Origin: Stomoxys calcitrans | Lineage: Eukaryota > Arthropoda > Insecta > Diptera > Muscidae | Direction: 5' to 3' | Assembly: GCF_963082655.1 (NCBI RefSeq) | Contig: NC_081555.1 | Coordinates: forward strand, 175,807,896 to 175,871,895 | Length of the DNA: 64,000 bases | Shown here: piece by piece, positions 56,188-64,000 of the stretch | How the letters are laid out: every line of letters begins with the position of its first letter | Position numbering within the stretch: position 1 is the stretch's first letter | Translations under genes and position numbers: made by a program | The notes under the pieces: generated by a model | What the model was told of the DNA's origin: nothing | The model's database searches: none | What the model saw: the letters and a program-made list of their open reading frames with translations, nothing else

Positions 56188-57550
56188 TGCAAGTAAAAGC
56201 GTGCTTAGTTCGACCGGGCCGAATCTTATATACCCTCCACAATGGATTGCATTTGTCGAGTTCTTTTCCCAGTATCTCTTTTTAGGCAAACAAATTATAA
56301 ATAAAAGAATTCTATTGGAGCCATATCAAGCGGTCATATAAAAAGTCATTGTGTAAAATTTCAGCTAATTCGAAAAAGAATTGCGCCCTTTAGGGGCTCA
56401 AGAAGTAAAATAGGCAGATGGGAGCTGTATCAGGCTATAGACCAATACAGACCATATTTCACAAGTATGTTGAAGGTCATGGGGGAAGTTGTTGTACAAA
56501 ATTTCACCCAAATCGGATAATAATTGCGCCCTCTTGAGGCTCAAGAAGTCAAAATCCCAGATCGCTTTATATGGCGGATTTGGCAAGTTATGGCTAGATT
56601 TGAAACATATAAAGCACAGTTGTTGGAAGTCATAACAAAACATGTCGTGCAAAATTTCAGCCAAATCGAATAGAAATCGCGCCCTCTAGAGGCTCAAGAA
56701 GTCAAGGGCCCTGATCTGTTTATATGACAGCTATATCAGGTTATGAACTGATTTCAACCATACTTAGCACATTTATTGGAAGTCATAACAAAACACCTCA
56801 TGCAAAATTTCAGCCAAATCGGACAAGAATTACACCCTCTAGTGGCTCAAGAAGTCAAGATTCTAGATCGGTTTATATGACAGCTATATAAGGTTATGGA
56901 CCGATTTAAACCATACTTAACACAGTTATTAGAAGTCGTATCGAGAAACGTCATGCAAAATTTCATCCAAATCGGATAGGAATTGCGCCATATAAACCAA
57001 TTTCGGGTCTTGACTTCTTGCGCCTCTAGAGGGCGTAGTTCTTATCGGATTTGGCTGAAATTTATGGCAGTGACTTTTGCTATGACCGCTAACTAACGTG
57101 TCGGGTATGACTCGAATCGGTTGAAAACCTTATATAGCTCCCATGTAAACCGATCTACCGATTTTATTTCTTGAGCCCCTATATGGCACAATTCCTATTC
57201 GATTTGGCTGATATTTAGCACAATGACTTCTACTATGCTCTCCAACATCCAAGTATGGCCCGAATCGGTTTATAACTTGAAATAGCTCCAATAGCACAAC
57301 AATTCTTATCCATTATCCTTTGTTTGCTTAAAAAGAGACCACGCGAGGAACTTCACAAATGCGATCCATGGTAGATGGTATATAAAATTCGGTCCAGCCG
57401 AACTTAATACACTTTTACTTGTTAAAGACTGTATTGCGAATACCGCAGATAAAAGGACCGATGGACAGACAGACGGGTGGACACAGGTACATCGCCTTAG
57501 AATTTACCGACGATCAAGAATATATGTATGTACTTTGTAGGGTGGGAAAA
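56188..57550 (-). repeat. DINE-1-like element, minus, with an embedded plus-oriented tail
   Basis: The reversed tail is at 56188 (GCAAGTAAAAGCGTGC, CGACCGGGCCGAATC). Minus units run to about 56990. A plus-orientation piece from ATATAAACCAATTTCGGG to the tail AACTTAATACACTTTTACTTG runs to 57421. The minus head (AAAGACTGTATTGCGAATACC, GACAGACAGACGGG) then resumes to about 57550. This is the same arrangement as 19780-20650. Confidence 0.8.
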
Positions 57551-57559
57551 ACTTTGCAA

Positions 57560-57853
57560 ATTTGTTTGTAGCACCCAAATATAGAAGAGATAGACTGGAA
57601 TTATCTTCCATGTCTGTCCACCGGTCTGTCCATCTGTCTATTCGTCTGTCTTTCCGTGTGTGTGTCTGTTTGTCTGAAATTTGAAGTATACCAAATTTGT
57701 TGGCCTGCAGATTGTTCTATTGGAGTTCTATTGGGATCAGATTTAGATATAGCGTCCACATGGTGATAACGTCCAATTTTAACATAAATACACAGTGAGG
57801 GTGTAGGGTATATATTGTAAATAAAGACCGACTTTGGCCTTCACTTACTTGTT
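57560..57853 (+). repeat. Short internally deleted DINE-like copy
   Basis: GTCTGTCC/GTCTATTCGTCTG microsatellite, one internal unit, then AGGGTGTAGGGTATATATTG and CTTCACTTACTTGTTT. Under 300 bp, lacking the tandem array. Confidence 0.7.
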
Positions 57854-57917
57854 TACAGAATATTTTTTACAGACGCGCGATAACAATCTGTTGAAATGAT
57901 TAGGATTTCCCCTTTGT

Positions 57918-59351
57918 ATACCCACCACCGTAGAATACGGGATATATTAATTCACTCATTTCGTTTGTAACACATCGAAATATCGATGTCCGACCCTACA
58001 AAGTACATATATTTCAAATCGTGGTAAAATTCTAAGACGATTTAACGATGTCCGTGTGTCTGTCCGTCTATTACAACAGACCGTCCGTCTGTTGTAATCA
58101 CTCTACAGCCGTCAAAAATTGAGATATTGAGCTGAAATTTAGCACAGATACATCTGTTTGATGCACGCTGGTGAAGTTCTTGAACGGGCCAAATCGGACC
58201 ATATTTGGATATAGCTGCTATATAGACCGATTTTCCGATAAAGGGTCTAATGCACAAAAATGCTTTATTTTTCATCCGATTTCGATGAAATTTGAAACAG
58301 TGAGTACTTTTAGGCCTCCCGACATCAGACCCAAATATGGTCCATATCGCACTATATTTAGATATAGCTGCCATATAGACCGATCTCCCAATAAAGGGCC
58401 TGAATCCCATAAAAGCTTTATTTACAATATGGCCCGATTTCACTGAAATTTAAAACAGAGAGTTATCTTAAGCCTACTGATATTCGACCTAAATATGAGA
58501 TAGACCGATTTCCTGATAAAGGCTCTAAAGCCCATAAAAACTTCATTTTTAACCGATTTCACTGAAATTGTAAACATTGTTTAATACCCGATTTCGATGA
58601 AATTTGAAACAGAGAGTTATCTTCAGCCTCCTGATATCAGACCTAAATATAGATCAAATCGGACTATATTTAGGTATAGCTGCCATATAGACCGATCTCC
58701 AGATAAAGGACCTAAAGCCCATAAAAGCTTTATTTTTTTGCCGATTTCGCTGAAATTTGAAGCATTAAGTAGTTTTACGCCCCATAACATAGGACCCAAA
58801 TGTGGTTCAGACCGGACTATATTAAGTCCAATCTGCCGATAAAGGGTCTGATGCCCATAATCTTAAAATCTGAAAAAGTGTGTAGTCTTAGATCTCCCGA
58901 CATTCGTCCCAAATATGGTTCGGATCGGACTATATTAAGATATAGCTGCCATAAAGACCGATCTTCCGATAAAGGGTCTGAAGCGAATAAAAGCTTTATT
59001 TTTTATCCGATTTTGTGGAAATTTAAAACAGTGAGTATTTTTAGGCCGCCCGCTATCCGACCTAAATATGGTAAAGATCGGACTATATTTAGATATAGCT
59101 GTCATATAGACCGATGTGCTGATTGAGGGTCTGAAGCTCATAAAAGCTTTATTTATTACTCGATTTTGTTGAAATTTGAAATACAAAATTGAACAGTGAG
59201 TTATATTCATTAGCCCACTCAATATGCGTGTCGAATTTGGGTGCACAAGTTATCCGGATTTTCCGGATTTTGCCAAAATGGGGTTTTCATATACACCAAA
59301 GGTGGTAGGTATCCACAGTTCGGCCCTGCCTTTGCCATTTTACTTGTTTTA
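57918..59351 (+). repeat. DINE-1-like element, near complete
   Basis: The head is TATACCCACCACCGTAG AATACGGGATATATTAA, then AACACATCGAAATATCGATG and GTCCGTGTGTCTGTCCGTC. Units carry GATATAGCTGCCATATAGACC and CCCATAAAAGCTTTATTT. The tail is AAGGTGGTAGGTATCCACAG...TTTTACTTGTTTT. Confidence 0.88.
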
Positions 59352-60833
59352 TATCTTAACCCTCCTAAGCTAAAATTAAAAATTTAAGGTACCAATTTGC
59401 CCAACATTATAATTAGTAAAAACGTCGTTGTAAATGTATTCACCATGTTATTATCAATCGATGTATGGATAAGGGTTCATCTGTTTGCCAATACCGACAG
59501 TCATGGACCTCCATTTGAAGATTTGAAAACTCCTCAAAAAAAAAACAACAACAATCTTTCATTACAACTTCTTTCCTGTTTCATATCTTCAGCATGGAAA
59601 CCACTATTTGACACCTGAAGTTTAAATTGAAAGCCAAAAATATTCAAAAATACCTTCAAGTCAATTGATAAAGGTGTAAATTAACATGGTCTTTGAGCTA
59701 GACAGACCAATGGAGGGAGGGACGGACACAAATGGTCATTGCATACCACAAAACTAACCCGTTTATTATTTCGTTAGGTTGAAGGTGTGAAATTTTTGAA
59801 TGTTTCTTAGGTTTTTTTTGAAAATTAAAAAAATAAAAATACCAAATATTCATGAAGTATATATTTCGTGAGATCGTGTTTGTTTGTATATTTTAGCCAT
59901 AAACCGGACATGTTATTAACCAAAATAAAAAAAAAACCAAAAGTTGTTTGCCAAAGGCCCAACACAACACAACCCAAAACCAAACATTGACCAAAGTTTG
60001 TTTAGATTTGCCTCTAACCTCCGTGTGAGTGTGCAGCAGGGTTAGGTGGTTGGCTGTACGTGTTCATCATTAGCAAATAAACAAACAGCAGCATGTGAGA
60101 CTTTGCTTCTCCACCTCCTAATTTCCCAGTAAGGTGAGGGGGGTGGCGCGACTTTTTCTCCTGAACTATCCACTCGGCGTTGTGGGACAAGTGCAGCATA
60201 AATATCACCATGGCCACCAATCTATCCACTTCCACTATTGCTGCTGTTTATCATTGCTGAATGTTTGTGTTTTTATTTTTTCTGTTTTTTTTTCTAAAAA
60301 ATCTGCCTGTTTTACTTTTATTGGAAATGGGAGAAAAAAAACCACAAAACTTTCTCCTTTAACTACAAACGAGATACTCGTATCTTTCAATTTTTTTCTG
60401 CTTCTTCTTCGTTATTGTCTTATTTTATGGTCACATATCTTTGGCGGCTTTGCTGCAAGTAAAACATGTTTTGTTGTAGCCTCGAGTAGATAAATCATAG
60501 TTTGGCTGATAAATGCAGCCAATAAATGAATTATAAAATATATATTTTTTTATATAGAAATAAGGTGATTGGTTTTGGAAACATGAAAAGATGGCATAGA
60601 GGTCCCTTTCAAAAGGATTTTAATGGCGTAGAGGAAGAATGGTTTTGGTTTAAGAGGCAGACTTTAATCAGACTCACTTAGACACCTTCGTCCATTGTGA
60701 TACCCAATGTTTAAGTATAAGAAAATTTAAAACTAAATATTTCCTACATAATCAAAAATACCTTAAAGATTATTTTAATTTATTTGGTTATTTATTTCAC
60801 ATCATGTTATTTAATTTATATTATTTTGTTTTT
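59352..60833. other. AT-rich DNA with a LINE-tail scrap
   Basis: No gene recognised. At 60651-60705 there is a minus-orientation scrap of the LINE/SINE 3' end (TAATCAGACTCACTTAGAC, CGTCCATTGTGATACC) matching 4812-4853 and 1-45. Confidence 0.5.
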
Positions 60834-61785
60834 TTATACCCTCCACCATAGGATGGGGGTATACTAAGTTCATCATTCTGTTTGTAACACCTCGAAATAT
60901 GCGTCTGAGACCCGATAAAGTGTATATATTCTTGATCGTCATGTAATTCTAAGTCGATCTAGCCATGTCCACCCGTCTGCGTGTCCGTCCCTCTGTCCGT
61001 CCGTCCGTCCGTCCGTCCGTCCGTCTGTCCGTCCGTCCGTCCGTCCGTCCGCCTGTCCGTCCGTCCGTCTGTATGTCGAACTTTCGATGGAGTAAAGCTA
61101 GACGCTTGAAATTTTCCAGAAATACTTTTTATTAGTGTAGGTCGGTTGGGATTGTAAATGGGCCAAATCGGTCCATGGATTCATATAGCTGCCATATAAA
61201 CCGATCTTGGATTTTGACTTCTAGAGCCGTAGAGGGCGCAAATCTCATCCGATTTGACTGAAATCTTGCACGAGGTGTTTTGTTATGACTTCTAATAACT
61301 GTGCTAAGTATGGCGCAAAACGGTACATAACCTGGTATAGCTGTCATATAAACCGATCTGGGATCTTGACTTCTGGAGCTTCTAGAGGGCACAATTCTCA
61401 TCCGATTTGACAGAAATTTTGTACAACGGCTTCTCTCATGACCTTCAACATTCGTGTCTAATGTGGTCTGAATCGATCTATAGCTTGATACAGCTCCCAT
61501 ATATAAACCTATCTCCCGATTTTGCTTTTTGGGCCCCTACAAGGCGCAATTCTTATCCGAATGAACGGAAGTATGACACAATGACTTCTACAATATTCAG
61601 CATTCAATTCATATATGGTCCGAATCGGACTATAAGCTGATATAGCTCCAATAGCATAACAGTTCATATTCAATATTCTTTGTTTGCCTAAAAAGAGATA
61701 CCGCGCAAAGAACTCGACAAATGCGATCCATGGTGGAGGATATATAAGATTCCACCCGGCCGAATTTAGCACGCTCTAACTTGTT
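60834..61785 (+). repeat. Complete DINE-1-like element with long (GTCC)n
   Basis: The head TTATACCCTCCACCATAGGATGGGGGTATA forms a sub-terminal inverted repeat with the right-side ATGGTGGAGGATATATAAG. Then GTATATATTCTTGATCG and CTAGCCATGTCC lead to a GTCC/GTCT microsatellite (60983-61075). Units with TTGACTTCTGGAGCTTCTAG follow, and the tail is CACCCGGCCGAATTTAGCAC...AACTTGTT. Confidence 0.92.
60983..61075 (+). repeat. (GTCC)n microsatellite of a DINE element
   Basis: About twenty GTCC tetramers with a few GTCT variants, at the position where DINE-1 elements carry a GTCY run. Confidence 0.9.
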
Positions 61786-63074
61786 TTATTTTAATTTTAC
61801 AAATGCTTGTATATGGTATGAGTAAAAATTTTGAAATTTTGAAAATTTAGAGACGCAATTAATCCGCCTTGTCATATCGAGCATCATAGGCACTCAGTAT
61901 TTTAACAAGAGCGCGCCCGGCGTCTCAGTGAGACTCTTCATTCCGCTGGTTGCTCGCGACTGCAGTTGCACTCTGTAAGAAACATTTCACTGTCCGCAAC
62001 CTTTGGATGCTCCCGGTAGCTCCCAGCTAAGCTTCTCGCTATAACGAGGAACACCATACAGATTGGAGCTTATACTTCAGCCGGTGTGTTGCTTTTAGTT
62101 ATCCCGTGTTGGGACTAAACCTTCATGCCTTTTACCATTCCTACTATATAAAAATATTCCATATTAAAATTAAAGTTTATTCAACTCTATGAGGGTAATG
62201 AAAACTTCAATTGAAAGTCTTTAGGTAAACGTCTTAAAAATTTGTATTTATATAGTACCCAAGAAAACATAATTCAGCCAACAACCAGCCAGTTAGTCAA
62301 CCAAGAAGTAACCACTAATTTGGGGTTACCTTTCCGTAATTATAGACCAAATGAATACGTAACTAAGGCTCAACTTTAAGTGAATGAAGCTCTTATCCAC
62401 GTTGTTGTGTCTGATTCCTGTGCACCAATGAGACACGAGTTAAGTTTTTATCCCTTCCAAAAAACGGATATGAACAAGACACAAGACTGTGCGCAACAAA
62501 CCAAAAAAAAAACCACATCCGACAATACAGCGTATGAAGAATTCACAAAACATAAATCATTATTTTACCTGTTTTCAAAGTTCAGATCAGGCAAAATTAA
62601 GTTAAGTTGAAAAAAAAACGTCAGCATAATGATGGTCTCAGCCATCAAGGTAATCAGTCAGTCATTTATTTATCTGATAAACAATGAGTGAATGAATCTA
62701 TCTCCACTGAAAGCAAAATTAAATGTTGACCGTCTGGCCATCTTGTGTAATACCTCAACCATGAGTGTCAATAATCGAAATCATCGAAAACACTCAAATC
62801 TGCCAGAAAACCTTAAAGGCCACAGAACCCTACAACGCAAGTAGGAAATTTCAAGTTTGGCTTCAAATTATTAAATAAACAAGAGGCAACTAAGACCTCC
62901 TTAGGTTGATCTGTAATAAATCTTAAAAATCTTCTTTAATTCACAAATTAACATGTAGTTTGAAGAAAATTACAAAGAATCTGATGCTTTAATAGCAACT
63001 TGGAAGTTTTCATTTTAAAAAAGCTCCATGAATTTGGGAAAACAAGTGTTTTTCAATTTTTACATACTTTCTAG
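61786..63074. other. Unassigned DNA including a GC-richer block
   Basis: 61905-62115 is noticeably GC-richer (GAGCGCGCCCGGCGTC, GGATGCTCCCGGTAGCTCCC) than its surroundings. It may be decayed transposon coding, but I found no motif. The rest is AT-rich without genes. Confidence 0.4.
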
Positions 63075-64000
63075 TACTCTAGGTAAAGGGTAGTTTACTC
63101 TTGCCAACTACACTTTACCTAGTAGTTTTAGTACCCTTACCATAGGTAATTTTAGTACCCTTGCCATAGGTAAATGCTAGTTTTAGTACCCTAACCCTTG
63201 GTAAAGGGTAGTCTTAGTACCCTTACCCTTGGTAAATGGTAGTTTTAGTACCCTTACTATAGGTAAAGGATAGTTTTAGTACCCTTGCCCTAAGTAAAGG
63301 GCAGTTTAAGTACCCCTACCAGAGGTAGTTTTAGTACCCCTACCCTAGGCAAAATGTAGTTTTTGTAGCCTTACCCCAGGTAAATCTACCAAATCTACCA
63401 ATTACCTAGGTTCCCCTATCCTAGGTAATTGGTAGATTTGGTACCATTACCCTAGGTAACGGGTAGTTTTAGTACCCTTTCCTTAGGTAACGGGTAGTTT
63501 TAGTACCCTTTCCTTTGCTAAAGGGTAGTTTTAGTACCTTTACCTTAGGTAAAGTATAGTTTTAGTACCCGTACCCTAGGTGAAGGGTAGTTTTAGTACC
63601 CTTAGCATAGGCAAAGATTAGTTTTAGTACCCTTACTCAAGGTAAAGGGTAGTTTTAGTACCCTTAACCCAGATAAAGGGTAGTTTTAGGACCCTTACCT
63701 AAGGTAATGGGTACTTTTAGTAACCTTTCCTTAGTTAAAGGGTAGTTTTAGTACCCTTACCTAGGTAAAGGGGAGTTTTAGTACCCTTACCCTAGGTAAA
63801 GGGTAGTTTTAGTACCCTTAACCCAGATAAAGGGTAGTTCTAGCACCCTTACCCAAGGTAATGGGTAGTTTTAGTACCCTTTCCTTAGTTAAAGGGTAGT
63901 TTTAGTACCCTTACCATAGGCAAAGTGTAGTTTTAGTAGCCTTAACTCAGGAAAAGAGTAGTTTTTGTACCCTTATCCTAGGTAATTGGTAGATTCGGTA
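63075..64000 (+). repeat. 31-bp minisatellite (~28 copies), continues off the window
   Basis: The unit is CTTACCCTAGGTAAAGGGTA followed by GTTTTAGTACC. It is imperfectly repeated to the last base. Each unit contains a dyad (ACCCTTACC / GGTAAAGGGT) around CTA. No coding. Confidence 0.93.

Noticed and set aside
57918..59351. Long frames such as 58042-58443 minus and 58800-59126 plus
   Set aside because: They repeat the DINE unit on opposite strands (RPFIGRSVYMAAISKY / RTIFRYSCHIDRS). Such frames recur in every DINE copy and reflect the ~150-bp repeat.
60983..61075. GTCC repeats considered as a CRISPR-like array
   Set aside because: These are uninterrupted tetranucleotide repeats without spacers, at the normal position of the DINE GTCY microsatellite, in a eukaryotic context.

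Overview
The window looks like nuclear DNA from a calyptrate (muscid-type) fly such as Musca or Stomoxys. This is inferred from AT-rich, intron-bearing, repeat-saturated DNA, an insect chemosensory-protein gene and transposon families typical of flies. No species is proven. There is no sign of bacterial operons, CRISPR arrays or viral genomes.

Only one convincing host gene is visible: a two-exon chemosensory protein (OS-D/pheromone-binding A10 family) on the minus strand at 638-1200, with a TATA box upstream and a polyadenylation signal downstream. Almost everything else is transposable-element debris or low-complexity intergenic/intronic DNA.

The mobile DNA falls into recognisable families. 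(1) Many DINE-1/INE-1-like elements (Helentron-type, non-autonomous) have a TATACCC...GGGTATA head, a GTCC/GTCT microsatellite and internal repeats of about 150 bp. They end in a tail with a GGCCGAACTTA-like motif followed by ACTTGTT, and they fill much of 12-20, 30-41, 46-48 and 53-62 kb. In this annotation + means head at the low coordinate. (2) A tRNA-derived SINE family occurs in about a dozen copies, three with clear target-site duplications. (3) A second SINE-like unit at the left edge carries the 3' tail of a LINE found at 4.8-6.4 kb. (4) LOA/R1-like LINE fragments with RT, RNase H and endonuclease remnants lie at 4.8-6.4, 10.2-12.2, 12.6, 21.3, 24, 27-29 and 44.5-46.8 kb, all broken. 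(5) One 1-kb mariner (DD34D) copy at 41.96-42.98 kb lacks its N-terminus and has one internal stop. Four complete short derivatives of about 230-260 bp and one half copy share its ends. (6) A second Tc1/mariner-superfamily element (2.4-3.6 kb) has an internal tandem duplication. (7) A non-autonomous Helitron with a canonical CTAG end lies at 6.4-8.5 kb.

Other structure includes a perfect 36-bp inverted repeat with an 8-nt loop at 12.5 kb, an 18-bp AT-rich satellite that changes strand at 49.5-51.4 kb, and a roughly 130-bp array at 24.6-25.3 kb. There is also a triplicated LINE segment at 27.2-28 kb and a 31-bp self-complementary minisatellite running off the right end (63.1-64 kb). Nested insertions give relative ages: DINE-like elements are mostly oldest, interrupted by SINEs, mariner derivatives and the Tc1-like element. 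One SINE is itself split by a 0.7-kb inverted-repeat element. I found no convincing evidence of a new multi-gene system; the interest lies in the structure and history of the repeats.
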